NCBI RefSeq assembly: GCF_900069005.2
Contig: NZ_LN831279.1
Span: 339,041-372,240 of the forward strand
Source of the DNA: Paenibacillus sp. GM2
Lineage (GTDB): Bacteria; Bacillota; Bacilli; Paenibacillales; Paenibacillaceae
Length of the DNA: 33,200 nucleotides
Direction of reading: 5' to 3'
The notes beneath the pieces were generated by a model. It did not search any database. It worked only from the letters and a program-made list of their open reading frames with translations, and had not been told where the DNA came from. The translations under genes were made by a program, and so were the position numbers. Shown one piece after another: positions 1-7,561 of this stretch (position 1 is the stretch's first letter; every line of letters starts with the position of its first letter).

Positions 1-828
1 ATCATTCTCGTACCTGGCGCGTCGGGTGACGTCGAAGGAGATGGGCCGAATTCGCCCCCAGCCATTCTGTCTCGGGCATTGAATACGGAATTGGCTGGAT
101 TGATTGAGCGAGCACTCGGGCAAAAAGACATCATCGTTGCCACGGTTTGCGGCGGTTCCCTGTTACTGGCCATGGGGGGGCTCTTGGAGGGCAGACCGGC
201 GGTAACGCATCATCTGGGCATGAATGTACTTGGAGCAACCGGAGCCATTCCCGTCCCGGCACGCGTAGTGGATAGCGGCGATCTGGTTACTAGCGGCGGC
301 GTTACTTCGGGACTCGATGTAGCGCTGTATCTGGTGGAACGCGAGCTTGGACCGCGTATCGCGCACGCGGTAGAGCAGCTGTTCGAATATGAACGGAGAG
401 GAACGGTCTGGCGGGAAGAAGGAAGGGCGCCTAGCTCTCACAAGGCAGAGACCGACGAAGAAACGAACATCGCGACGAACAATACGGGGATGATTTATGA
501 TACCTCGGAAATCAAATTACCCGGAGAATCTGAATTCGACGGGGATTGGGATACGACAATTGCTACGCCTGTTGGGAAACTGGAGGTCAAGCTCTCCATT
601 TCCATAAGGAATGGGTTGATCCAAGGCCAGGCCACACAAGGGGATGAGACGGTCGAGTTTATAAACCCCTTACTTCAGGACAATAAGCTTACCTGGTCGC
701 TGCGCGTCACGAAACCTATGCGGTTAAATCTAAAATTCGAAGTTATCGTGCGTGGAGATGACATGATTGGATTTGCCAGGGCCGGCATACTGCCTGCATC
801 CAAATTAACAGGCAAGCGTGTTACCTAA
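1..828 (+). CDS. DJ-1/PfpI-family protein with extra C-terminal domain (5' partial)
   Basis: The reading frame is open from base 1, so the true start lies upstream of the window. The first ~135 visible residues match the second half of the DJ-1/PfpI (class I glutamine amidotransferase-like) fold: a strand ending in LVPGAS, then the nucleophile elbow VATVCGG with the expected catalytic Cys, and the GGVTSGLDVALYLVERELG block. Isonitrile hydratase and AraC-type regulators share this fold. The protein is closely related to the product of 1512-2282, so the two are tandem paralogues. Unlike that paralogue it continues for about 110 residues past the shared RGTVWR(E/A)EG end. This tail is acidic at first, then strand-rich, with TIATPVGKLEVKLSISIRNG typical of a small beta domain; I do not recognise it. 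The visible part has no signal peptide, but the N-terminus is missing. Substrate unknown. Confidence 0.85.
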   Translation: MILVPGASGDVEGDGPNSPPAILSRALNTELAGLIERALGQKDIIVATVCGGSLLLAMGGLLEGRPAVTHHLGMNVLGATGAIPVPARVVDSGDLVTSGGVTSGLDVALYLVERELGPRIAHAVEQLFEYERRGTVWREEGRAPSSHKAETDEETNIATNNTGMIYDTSEIKLPGESEFDGDWDTTIATPVGKLEVKLSISIRNGLIQGQATQGDETVEFINPLLQDNKLTWSLRVTKPMRLNLKFEVIVRGDDMIGFARAGILPASKLTGKRVT

Positions 829-871
829 CCCATAAATGCGAATTGGTCATAAAAATGAGGGGATGGATCGC

Positions 872-1510
872 ATGAAGGAATGGAAAATAACATACGGACT
901 TTTGGCCTGCATCAGTATTCTATTTATCCTTTACGCTTTGGTGGCCAATTTTATTATCGATCCTGGAGCCAAGGCGTTTTTAAGCCATAAAATCGGCCTG
1001 AAGCGCGAACTAAATCTTCCAGTCTGGATAAACGTTATGCACGTTCATGTTGCGTTTGCCTGCATCGCCATGGCGACGGGGTTGCTGAACTTCTCCAACC
1101 GCGTCTTTGAAAAAAGCCGCAAGCTCCACCGTATAAACGGCTACGTTTATTTAGTATCCGTCCTTCTTGTCGTGATTACTTCCGGATATATGGCTCCTTA
1201 TGCTACTGGAGGAAAAATAAGCAGTATGGGGTTCAATGCTCTTAATATAATATGGCTGTTTATCACCATTATGGCGCTTGTACAAATCAAAAAGAAACGT
1301 ATCATTCGGCACCGGAACTGGATGATCCGAAGTTACGCCTTTTGTTTTACGAACATGACAATTCATCTCATCACCTCCCTTTTTTATCAGGGATTTGGTC
1401 TCATTTACGCTACCAGCTATACAATTGGCGTTTACGGCTCTATTGTGCTGCTGTTGATCATTCCTAACATCATTATCAGAAATATCAATCGATCCAGAAA
1501 GGCAGTGTAG
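872..1510 (+). CDS. DUF2306-type integral membrane protein
   Basis: A 212-residue multi-pass membrane protein. Hydrophobic segments can be seen near the N-terminus (LLACISILFILYALVANFII) and in four or more later stretches. Conserved-looking histidines occur in MHVHVAFACIA, the KLHRINGYVY loop and RHRNWMIRSYAF, the pattern of DUF2306 membrane proteins, whose function is unknown. The frame is open from an ATG at 836, but GAGGGG at 857-862 sits 9 bases before the ATG at 872, so I choose 872. It follows the DJ-1 gene closely and its stop is one base before the next DJ-1 paralogue, so the three genes are probably one transcript. The histidines could mean a haem or metal site, which is inference only. 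Confidence 0.75.
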   Translation: MKEWKITYGLLACISILFILYALVANFIIDPGAKAFLSHKIGLKRELNLPVWINVMHVHVAFACIAMATGLLNFSNRVFEKSRKLHRINGYVYLVSVLLVVITSGYMAPYATGGKISSMGFNALNIIWLFITIMALVQIKKKRIIRHRNWMIRSYAFCFTNMTIHLITSLFYQGFGLIYATSYTIGVYGSIVLLLIIPNIIIRNINRSRKAV

Positions 1511-1511
1511 G

Positions 1512-2282
1512 ATGAAAAAAATTATAGGAGTACTCATGTCGTTTGTACTAGTTCTATGTCTAGTTACCTCTACAGCAAGTGCGAATTCAAAAGAAAATAA
1601 TGATCCATTCAAAGACAAAAGGATGCATGTTCAAATCGTCTTGTTCGATGGTTTCGATCTGCTGGACGCATTAGCACCATACGAAGTATTCGCTGCTGCG
1701 GGAATGTACTCAAAAGGAGCAGTTACTGTGGAATTGGTTTCCGCAGAAGGCAAGCGTTCTGTCCCGAGCGGTCTGAACGGGCCCGCTCTCGAAGCGCAAG
1801 CTGCATTAGACCCAAAGCGTCCGGGAATCATTTTGGTGCCTGGGGCTTCGGGCAAGCCAGCGGGAAATTCGGAAGATGCCATTCCAAATATATTAAAGAA
1901 GGCCATGAAGACAGGCTTGTCGGAAAAATTGAAACAAGCTTTTAACAATGAGGAAGTTATTGTAGCTACAGTATGCGGTGGTACACTACTGCCTGCGATG
2001 GGAGGTTTGTTGAAAGATAGACATGCGGTTACCAATCAAATAGGCATGGAAGCGTTAGGATCTCTCGGTGCAATTCCGATTGAAGCAAGAGTCGTTGAAG
2101 ATGGTCCTCGCTTCGTAAGCGGGGGAGGCGTGACTTCGGGTCTTGATGTGGCCTTGTATTTGGTTGATCGTGAGTTAGGTCCCCAAATCGCAAATGCTGT
2201 AGAAAAGTTATTCGAGTACGAGAAAAGAGGCACGGTGTGGCGAGCGGAAGGCATTGCGCCGATCAATTTTAACGAAAACTAA
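1512..2282 (+). CDS. Exported DJ-1/PfpI-family protein
   Basis: A 256-residue protein. Residues 1-24 form a good Sec signal peptide: a Lys-Lys start, a hydrophobic core, and an STASA motif with likely cleavage before Asn25. The mature part is a full DJ-1/PfpI domain: strand 1 with QIVLFDGFDLLDALAPYEVF, the LVPGASG loop, the nucleophile elbow VATVCGG (Cys155) and the GGVTSGLDVALYLVDRELG helix. This arrangement resembles isonitrile hydratase and other PfpI subgroup proteins; no substrate can be assigned. It is a paralogue of the partial gene at the left edge but lacks that gene's C-terminal extension. An exported DJ-1 protein is unusual because most members are cytoplasmic. It is the last gene of the group and is followed by a large hairpin. 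Confidence 0.85.
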   Translation: MKKIIGVLMSFVLVLCLVTSTASANSKENNDPFKDKRMHVQIVLFDGFDLLDALAPYEVFAAAGMYSKGAVTVELVSAEGKRSVPSGLNGPALEAQAALDPKRPGIILVPGASGKPAGNSEDAIPNILKKAMKTGLSEKLKQAFNNEEVIVATVCGGTLLPAMGGLLKDRHAVTNQIGMEALGSLGAIPIEARVVEDGPRFVSGGGVTSGLDVALYLVDRELGPQIANAVEKLFEYEKRGTVWRAEGIAPINFNEN

Positions 2283-2632
2283 TACCGATCCGATAAGAGC
2301 AACAGCGGCAGACTAGGATGCAAAAGACCCTAGCCTGTCCGCTGTTGTTGGCTCGATCACATGCCAAAAGAATGCAACTGGCCTTGGTATGGCTAAATTT
2401 TCATGAGACTGACTTGCATCTTATACAAAACAAAGTTATCATAGATACATGAAGTCTTTAATTCGAAATGGAGGAGTACTATGAAAATTCACAAGCAACT
2501 GATTATGCGTTTGAGGTGATGTTCTATTTATTGGTTACTGGCAACAACGCCGGACAAGATTACTAGACCCATTTTATGACAAATTAAAGATATTATATAT
2601 CCATAGTATATTTAATTGAAAGGAAGATCACG
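2283..2632. other. Gene-poor stretch with short possible gene relics
   Basis: 350 bases without a convincing gene. After the hairpin there are two short overlapping frames that look more protein-like than random. One starts with ATG at 2468 and runs to a TAG at 2564-2566 (32 residues, beginning MEEYYENSQATDYAF). The other is open across 2530-2610 in a second frame and includes RLLDPFYDKLKILY. A frameshifted relic of one gene is possible. A strong GGAGG at 2470-2474 also sits before an ATG at 2481 that opens only 12 codons. The final 50 bases are AT-rich and probably hold the thioredoxin promoter, but I cannot place its boxes with confidence. Confidence 0.35.
2300..2347 (+). terminator. Long hairpin after the DJ-1 operon
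   Basis: CAACAGCGG at 2300-2308 pairs with CCGCTGTTG at 2339-2347, with further inner pairing between CAG-ACTAGG and CCTAG-CTG around an A-rich loop. It lies 17 bases after the stop. There is no clean T-tract, so termination is likely but not certain. Confidence 0.55.
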
Positions 2633-2947
2633 ATGGCTATTCAACATGCGAAAGATTCTACTTTTAAAGAGATGGTGCAAACGGAAGGTACAACAGTAGT
2701 GAATTTTTGGGCTGCTTGGTGCGGTCCATGCAGAGTGTTTGCACCTGTATTAGAGGAGTTTGAAAAGGAAGCAAATGATTCCATTAAAGTCGTTAAAGTT
2801 AATGTAGACGAAAATCCGGTAACCTCTTCACAATTTCAGATTATGAGCATACCGACAACCATTATATTCAAAGATGGACAGCCTCTATATAAAGAAATAG
2901 GCATATTGTCGAAAGGTGCCCTGCAGCAGCTTGTTGCCTCCAAATAA
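2633..2947 (+). CDS. trxA: Thioredoxin
   Basis: A 104-residue protein, the usual thioredoxin length. It carries the classical active site WCGPC (Cys30 and Cys33) after the VVNFWAAW strand, the KVNVDENP segment, and the cis-Pro loop in MSIPTTIIF. It is a cytoplasmic dithiol/disulfide oxidoreductase. An AAGGAAG ribosome binding site lies 8-9 bases upstream. The next gene, 24 bases downstream, is a thioredoxin-reductase-like flavoprotein, so the pair is probably co-transcribed and may act together. The N-terminal 24 residues have a near copy at 4964-5038, in front of the MFS gene. The symbol describes the family; this is probably an accessory thioredoxin rather than the main housekeeping one. 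Confidence 0.93.
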   Translation: MAIQHAKDSTFKEMVQTEGTTVVNFWAAWCGPCRVFAPVLEEFEKEANDSIKVVKVNVDENPVTSSQFQIMSIPTTIIFKDGQPLYKEIGILSKGALQQLVASK

Positions 2948-2971
2948 ATCAACAAAAAAGGGGAGATTCTT

Positions 2972-3874
2972 TTGACTTATGATTGTGCTATTATCGGCGG
3001 AGGCCCGGCAGGACTCAATGCGGCTCTGGTACTTGGGCGAGCCAGACGCAGTGTTGCGTTATTTGATAACAGCCAGCCCCGAAATGCGGTTACACATGCT
3101 TCTCATGGATTTATAACAAGAGACGGTGTGACACCAGCCGAGTTTAGGCGTATTGCATATGAGGAGGTTCTGGGGTATCCCTCCGTTGAACTTTTACCTT
3201 GGGAGGTAACCGAGATTCACCGGAATGATCACAGGTTCGTCGTCGTGACGTCAACCGGAAAACAGATTGAAGCACGCAAATTACTGATCACCACGGGACT
3301 TAGGGAGATTTTCCCGGATATTCCAGGTTTACGTGATTGTTATGGAACAAGTTTGTTCAGTTGTCCCTACTGCGATGGTTGGGAGCTTCGAGATCAGCCG
3401 CTAATTGTTGTTTCCGAGAACTCTGGAGTGTTTCATATGGCCAAGCTGCTCTATACCTGGAGTAAAGATCTTGTGATTTGTACAAATGGGCATGCTGTTC
3501 TGGACAACGATCAAAAACAATTGTTGAAATCCAGAAACATCGAAGTGGTTGAACAAGCAGTAACGATGTTTATCGGTCATGAGGGGAAATTGCGGCAGGT
3601 GGAATTTGCGGATGGCACGCGAATCGAGAGAACGGGAGGATTCATTACACCGGAATGGAAACCGAAGGCGTCTTTTCAGGGTTCGCTTGGTTACGAGGTA
3701 AATGAGTTTGGCGGTATCGCCACAAATGAGTGGGGCAAAAGCTCGGTTCCAGGTGTGTATGCCGCCGGGGATGCAGCTTACGTAATGCCTTCCCAGTTGA
3801 TTTTTGCTGCAGCAGGCGGAAGCAAAGCGGCGATTGGCATCAACATGGAGCTGACAGAAGAAGATTTCGTTTAG
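2972..3874 (+). CDS. Thioredoxin-reductase-like FAD oxidoreductase with degenerate NADPH site
   Basis: A 300-residue flavoprotein. The start is TTG, placed 6 bases after AAAAAGGGGAGA. The N-terminus has the FAD-binding GGGPAG (residues 9-14). The redox pair is Cys131-Pro-Tyr-Cys134 in SCPYCDGWE, and the C-terminal FAD motif AAGDAAY is present. The second nucleotide-binding loop, normally GGGxSA in thioredoxin reductases, here reads VVSENSGVFHMA, and no HRR-type NADPH motif follows. This pattern fits the small thioredoxin-reductase-like group that includes dithiol oxidases such as GliT and HlmI, which use oxygen rather than NADPH; that comparison is from family knowledge. It follows the thioredoxin gene and is closed by a strong terminator. 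It may equally be a reductase with an unusual electron donor. Confidence 0.85.
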   Translation: MTYDCAIIGGGPAGLNAALVLGRARRSVALFDNSQPRNAVTHASHGFITRDGVTPAEFRRIAYEEVLGYPSVELLPWEVTEIHRNDHRFVVVTSTGKQIEARKLLITTGLREIFPDIPGLRDCYGTSLFSCPYCDGWELRDQPLIVVSENSGVFHMAKLLYTWSKDLVICTNGHAVLDNDQKQLLKSRNIEVVEQAVTMFIGHEGKLRQVEFADGTRIERTGGFITPEWKPKASFQGSLGYEVNEFGGIATNEWGKSSVPGVYAAGDAAYVMPSQLIFAAAGGSKAAIGINMELTEEDFV

Positions 3875-3888
3875 CTCTAAGTGGACAT

Positions 3889-3934
3889 GTCCTTCTCTTG
3901 GGGAAAAAGTTTCTTAGAGAGAAGGACTTTTTTC
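3889..3934 (+). terminator. Intrinsic terminator of the trx operon
   Basis: GTCCTTCTCT at 3889-3898 pairs perfectly with AGAGAAGGAC at 3918-3927 and is followed directly by six T. It lies 14 bases after the stop of the flavoprotein gene. Confidence 0.9.
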
Positions 3935-3982
3935 AAAAGTCATAAGTGTAATGGCTACATATAACAGAAAGGGATGAAGAGG

Positions 3983-4894
3983 ATGATGACGAACGATTTT
4001 TTTAATGATGCCGTTTGGGAAGCAGCTTGGAAGAATGATCCAGATACAGCGGTTAGCAAAATGAAAAAAGCTGGAATTGATCCAGCACATACTTTTGACC
4101 ATAGGGCAAAGTCATTTAACGAGCAGGCGTTTAGCGAAGAAGGCAGGCGAAGAACAAAACGGATTATGAATTGGCTGGAAAGTCAGGGTGTGACATTTAA
4201 AGATATCTCCATATTAGACATTGGAGCGGCCTCAGGCGGATTTACAGTGCCATTTGCGGAGAGAGGGGCTAGTGTTACTTCTGTGGAGCCTAGTCTTCCA
4301 TTAGTTGAGCTATTGAAAAGTAATATAACGGGATTAAAGAACGGGAATGTAGAGATTGTGGCTGAGCCTTTTGAAGACATTGATATTCAAGCAAAGGGGT
4401 GGGAAAAAGCCTTTGATTTCGTATTTGTCTCCATGTGCCCGGTTATTGTCGATTGGGACAGTGTGGAGAAAGTGCTGAGCTGCGCACGACAGTATTGCTA
4501 TATCAGCCTGTCTGTCGGCTCCAGGGAGCACAGTCTGGTAAAAGAGATTTGGCCTTTGGTCACTGATCAGCCCATGAAAACGGAACATTTGGAAATGGCT
4601 TATTTGCTCCATTTACTGTATCTCAAAGGGTATTCCTATCAGTCGCTCGTAACCCGGGAAATGAAATCTACAGAAGTATCTAGAGACACGGCGCTCCAGG
4701 AGGTTATGGAATGGCTGAGAATTTTCGGTTTGACTGCGGACGACCAGAATAGGAAAATCATAGCCAATTATTTGGAACGGACCTATCCGACGGATAAGGT
4801 TGTCATCCAGCAGGGTGGGCGTTTTGGCAAGGTGCTTATTCAATTGAAGGATCAGAGCATGTACACCGGTGTCCAAGAATTTCCCCATAAGTAA
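3983..4894 (+). CDS. Class I SAM-dependent methyltransferase
   Basis: About 303 residues. The SAM-binding motif I is clear (SILDIGAASGGFTVPFAERG), followed by the acidic post-I site in VTSVEPS and a motif II-like FDFVFVSMCP. Substrate unknown. The frame is open from an ATG at 3974, but AAAGGG at 3968-3973 abuts that codon and is better spaced for the ATG at 3983; 3986 is also possible. A terminator precedes the gene, so it has its own promoter or depends on read-through. It lies between a thioredoxin/dithiol-oxidase-like pair and an exporter. That setting could fit thiol S-methylation in self-protection, but this is inference. Confidence 0.8.
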   Translation: MMTNDFFNDAVWEAAWKNDPDTAVSKMKKAGIDPAHTFDHRAKSFNEQAFSEEGRRRTKRIMNWLESQGVTFKDISILDIGAASGGFTVPFAERGASVTSVEPSLPLVELLKSNITGLKNGNVEIVAEPFEDIDIQAKGWEKAFDFVFVSMCPVIVDWDSVEKVLSCARQYCYISLSVGSREHSLVKEIWPLVTDQPMKTEHLEMAYLLHLLYLKGYSYQSLVTREMKSTEVSRDTALQEVMEWLRIFGLTADDQNRKIIANYLERTYPTDKVVIQQGGRFGKVLIQLKDQSMYTGVQEFPHK

Positions 4895-4906
4895 TTTCTT
4901 TAACTG

Positions 4907-4912
4907 TATAAT
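4907..4912 (+). promoter_or_regulatory. Candidate -10 box before the relic-trx/MFS unit
   Basis: A consensus TATAAT, 13 bases after the methyltransferase stop and about 50 bases before the relic thioredoxin start. No good -35 box is visible at the usual distance, so the call is tentative. Confidence 0.35.
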
Positions 4913-4963
4913 GGATAAAAAATATCTGTAATATCTACAAACTGTTAAGGGATGATTATATTC

Positions 4964-5038
4964 ATGGCATTTCTACACGCAACAGATTCTACATTTCATG
5001 GGCTGGTTCAGACAGAAGGAGTGGTCGTAGTAAATTGA
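4964..5038 (+). pseudogene. Truncated thioredoxin start, leading into the MFS gene
   Basis: An ATG opens 24 codons whose product aligns with the start of the thioredoxin at 2633: MAFLHATDSTF against MAIQHAKDSTF, then LVQTEGVVVVN against MVQTEGTTVVN. The frame stops with TGA at the residue before the FWAAWCGPC active-site segment. This is a thioredoxin gene cut just before its active site and joined to the MFS gene. The TGA overlaps the GAGG that acts as ribosome binding site for the MFS start at 5047. If still transcribed, the fragment could work as a short coupled leader peptide. It shows that a second thioredoxin gene, or a duplicate, once existed here. Confidence 0.85.
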
Positions 5039-5046
5039 GGAACGTT

Positions 5047-6432
5047 ATGAAAAGAAAACCTGTAATCATTGTCGCATCTCTAATCGTCGCGAATTTTTTG
5101 GCACAACTCATGCAAACCATGCTGAACACGGCTTTGCCACAAATGATGCTTGACCTTGGAATCCAGGTCAATCGGGCGCAATGGCTGATCACCGTCTATC
5201 TTCTGGTTTCTGGAATTGTCATCCCTGTGACGGGATTCCTGATCGGAAAATACTCGACGAGAACCCTGTTTTTCGCATCCGCTGGGGCCTTTACGACAGG
5301 GACGCTAATTGCCGGCTTCTCCGTCGACTTCACATTGATCCTATGCGGACGAATTATTCAGGGGATTGGCGCCGGATTGCTGGTACCGGTGTTCCTGAAT
5401 ACGATTATCCTAGTGTTCCCAAAGGAAAAACTCGGGGCAGCGATGGGACTGGCCAGTCTCATTGTGGGACTCGCCCCTGCACTGGGGCCGACGATTTCCG
5501 GCTTCGTGATTCAACATCATTCTTGGAGAATCTTATTCTATGGGGTGGCGCCCATAGCGATCGCGAACCTGTTTGTCGCCTATTATTGCTTGGAAAACGT
5601 TTGGGATACGCATAAAGCGAAATTGGACTGGAGATCGATTCTTTATTCAAGTTTGGGCTTCGGCAGTCTGTTGTATGGATTTAGTATCCTTAGCGATCAG
5701 GGAAAAGGGATTCAGCTTGCGCTGACCTTCCTTATCGTGGGATTCGCACTGTCGTTTCTGTTTGTGAAGCGCCAATTCAAACTGGCCGTCCCTTTGCTTG
5801 ATTTCAACGTATTTCGTTACCCGAGATTTACTTATGCATCGATTATAGGCGTAGTCCTGTTCATTGTGATGGCCGGGGTGGAACTGCTGCTCCCGATATA
5901 TGCACAAAATGTCAGGGGACTACTGCCTAGAGAATCGGGGCTAATGCTGCTCCCAGGTGCATTGCTGATGGGGGTGTCCGGAGTGGTATCGGGTAAAATC
6001 TACGACCGTTATGGCGGTCGCTATTTGATTCGGATCGGCTTCTTCGGGATAGCCGCCGTAACGGCTCTATTAACGATAGCGCTATCGATTCACGCTCCGT
6101 ATGGTCTGTTGGTAGGGTTATATGCGTTGCTTATGACCGGGGTCGGTTTTATGATGACCCCAATTACTGCTTTTGCCATGGCGAGCTTGCCGAATTCGAT
6201 GATGAATTACGCTTCGCCGATGACCACGGCCATACGTACATTGGGCATGTCAATGGGCGGGGCACTGCTCATCACCCTGGTGACAATTACCGCAGATTAT
6301 AGCTCATTCTCTTTTCCGATCAATATGCATCAAGGAATTCAAGCCGCGTTTTGGTCACTAGCCCTCGTTGCAGCGAGTGGTTTTCTTCTTACTTTCTTTG
6401 TTCCATATGGTAAAGGTTCAGTGGAATCGTAG
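5047..6432 (+). CDS. MFS drug:H+ antiporter, DHA2 (EmrB/QacA)-like
   Basis: A 461-residue transporter with about 14 hydrophobic segments, the size and layout of the DHA2 family. The N-terminal part has LLVSGIVIPVTGFLIGKY, which corresponds to motif A; GRIIQGIGAGLLVPVF and the ALGPTISGFVI motif C mark an antiporter. The second half has GKIYDRYGGRYLIRIG, the repeat of motif A. It probably exports a small hydrophobic molecule; the substrate is unknown. The frame opens at a TTG at 5035 that overlaps the relic thioredoxin stop. I prefer the ATG at 5047, which has GAGG (5037-5040) 6 bases upstream. Translation may be coupled to the relic leader. The Rrf2-family regulator downstream may control it, although that gene has its own promoter. 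Confidence 0.88.
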   Translation: MKRKPVIIVASLIVANFLAQLMQTMLNTALPQMMLDLGIQVNRAQWLITVYLLVSGIVIPVTGFLIGKYSTRTLFFASAGAFTTGTLIAGFSVDFTLILCGRIIQGIGAGLLVPVFLNTIILVFPKEKLGAAMGLASLIVGLAPALGPTISGFVIQHHSWRILFYGVAPIAIANLFVAYYCLENVWDTHKAKLDWRSILYSSLGFGSLLYGFSILSDQGKGIQLALTFLIVGFALSFLFVKRQFKLAVPLLDFNVFRYPRFTYASIIGVVLFIVMAGVELLLPIYAQNVRGLLPRESGLMLLPGALLMGVSGVVSGKIYDRYGGRYLIRIGFFGIAAVTALLTIALSIHAPYGLLVGLYALLMTGVGFMMTPITAFAMASLPNSMMNYASPMTTAIRTLGMSMGGALLITLVTITADYSSFSFPINMHQGIQAAFWSLALVAASGFLLTFFVPYGKGSVES

Positions 6433-6486
6433 GTCTTGGAGTGTTGCCAGTTACAACGAATAAAGGAGTAATAAGGGAGGCGATAT

Positions 6487-6516
6487 TTGACATAAGCCAA
6501 TATAAAAAGTTATTAT
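6487..6516 (+). promoter_or_regulatory. Sigma-A type promoter of the Rrf2 gene
   Basis: Consensus -35 TTGACA at 6487-6492 and -10 TATTAT at 6511-6516 with an 18-base spacer, 39 bases before the Rrf2 start codon. Confidence 0.75.
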
Positions 6517-6536
6517 GGGCACATAAAGTCCATAAT
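6512..6536. promoter_or_regulatory. Palindromic operator over the -10 box of the Rrf2 gene
   Basis: ATTATGG at 6512-6518 is perfectly inverted as CCATAAT at 6530-6536, with 11 bases between. It overlaps the -10 box and the probable transcription start. The size (25 bp) and AT-rich dyad fit an Rrf2-family dimer site, so the downstream regulator probably represses itself. Confidence 0.7.
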
Positions 6537-6554
6537 TGAGGTGAACATCACGTT

Positions 6555-6956
6555 ATGAAATTTTCTAAAGCGACAAACTATGCTCTTCATACGATGCTCT
6601 TTCTTGCCGCATTCCCGCCGAACAAACTTATCGGCGTACAGCAATTGGCGGAGAGACAAGAGGTTTCTCCAACGTATTTATCCAAAATCCTTACCAAGCT
6701 GGTCAAGGCAGGAATGATTGAATCGACTTCAGGAGCCAATGGTGGATATCGCTTAAAACGGAATTGGGAAGAAATCTCGTTTCTCGACGTGATTCATGCC
6801 ATTGAAGGCTCCGCCTCCTTATTCGACTGCGAAATGAATCATGGATCAGAGTGTTTAGTTCAGAAGGTGATGGTATCGGCTGAAGAGAAAATGGAGGACT
6901 TTTTAAAAAAACAAAAATTATCTGAGATTGCTAAGAAATTGACGGTAGTTCTTTGA
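6555..6956 (+). CDS. Rrf2-family transcriptional regulator
   Basis: A 133-residue protein that fits Rrf2 along its whole length: the MKFSKATNYALHTMLFLA start, a winged helix-turn-helix covering about residues 25-66 with VSPTYLSKILTKLVKAG as recognition region, the GANGGYRLKR wing, and the FLDVIHAIEG dimerisation helix. IscR and NsrR bind an Fe-S cluster through three cysteines in the following loop; here only two are present (Cys92 and Cys100, spaced CX7C). It could therefore be a thiol-based redox sensor, hold a cluster with another ligand, or sense something else. It is preceded by a strong promoter with a palindrome over the -10 box, which points to autoregulation. A role in controlling the neighbouring exporter or redox genes is inferred from position. 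Confidence 0.9.
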   Translation: MKFSKATNYALHTMLFLAAFPPNKLIGVQQLAERQEVSPTYLSKILTKLVKAGMIESTSGANGGYRLKRNWEEISFLDVIHAIEGSASLFDCEMNHGSECLVQKVMVSAEEKMEDFLKKQKLSEIAKKLTVVL

Positions 6957-7098
6957 AGAAAAACTGTTTTTATGAGAATGGTTTATTTTATTAAACCGTT
7001 TGGGAAAAGTATGAAAGGAAGATATACAAACGGCATTGAACAAGATAGTGCTGCGTTAGATTGATACCATTGTCCTCTCGACCGCATCGATGTTCGCG

Positions 7099-7145
7099 AA
7101 GAAGAGCTCTCGATATACCTTAATGGTGAATCGAGAGCTCTTCTT
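7099..7145 (+). terminator. Strong orphan hairpin terminator
   Basis: A perfect 16-bp stem, AAGAAGAGCTCTCGAT at 7099-7114 with its inverse at 7130-7145, and a 15-base loop. The right arm ends in CTTCTTTT. It lies 140 bases after the Rrf2 stop with no gene directly before it, so it may belong to a deleted gene. Confidence 0.6.
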
Positions 7146-7229
7146 TTGCATATTCGGAAACTTGTCGAATGCAGGAGCCTGGAGGGTCTGGTTTAATTCG
7201 TGAAATGATGGGTCAGGAATCGGGATGAT

Positions 7230-7295
7230 GGACTGAAAAATAAAGTATTAGACTAGGAAAAATAAGTTGTAGACTGTGAAATTAAGTTTTAGACT
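7230..7295. repeat. Phased 20-21 bp direct repeats
   Basis: The motif (A/G)GACT recurs at 7230, 7250, 7271 and 7291, and the sequence between copies is similar (A-rich, then TAAGT or TAAAGT, then TT or GT before AGACT). Three units match well and the first is weaker. The period is two helical turns. It could be protein-binding repeats or the end of a lost insertion element. Confidence 0.55.
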
Positions 7296-7516
7296 CACAC
7301 GGTGGTGCTGAACGGGCAGTATAACACGACAAAGACTCTGTGGTGTATATAAGCTGGATGCTTATATGAATGGGCTGAAGAAAAAGGAAAATCTAAGCCA
7401 AGGGACTTATTCTAAACTGTCTGTTATTCCGTCAAGTAGGTTCAGCATTAGGCTTAGCAGCTGGCGGCCCTGCAGCAGCCGTGATTATTCCGGGTGGCGA
7501 TTAGCTGCAACAAACA

Positions 7517-7561
7517 AACTTCCTGAGGAACGAAGCTCACTGCTCTGCTCTTCAGGAAGTT
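7517..7561 (-). terminator. Hairpin ending the MetX-like gene
   Basis: AACTTCCTGA at 7517-7526 is inverted as TCAGGAAGTT at 7552-7561. On the minus strand the stem is followed by TTGTTTGTTG, a loose T-rich tail, about 45 bases after the hydrolase stop. Confidence 0.6.

Noticed and set aside
1151..1618. 155-codon minus-strand frame across the DUF2306 gene
   Set aside because: It spans the gene boundary of two supported plus-strand genes and has low-complexity, non-domain sequence.
6977..7000. Hairpin after the Rrf2 gene as its terminator
   Set aside because: The stem (GGTTTA/TAAACC plus flanks) is AT-rich and no T-tract follows, so it is not called as a terminator.
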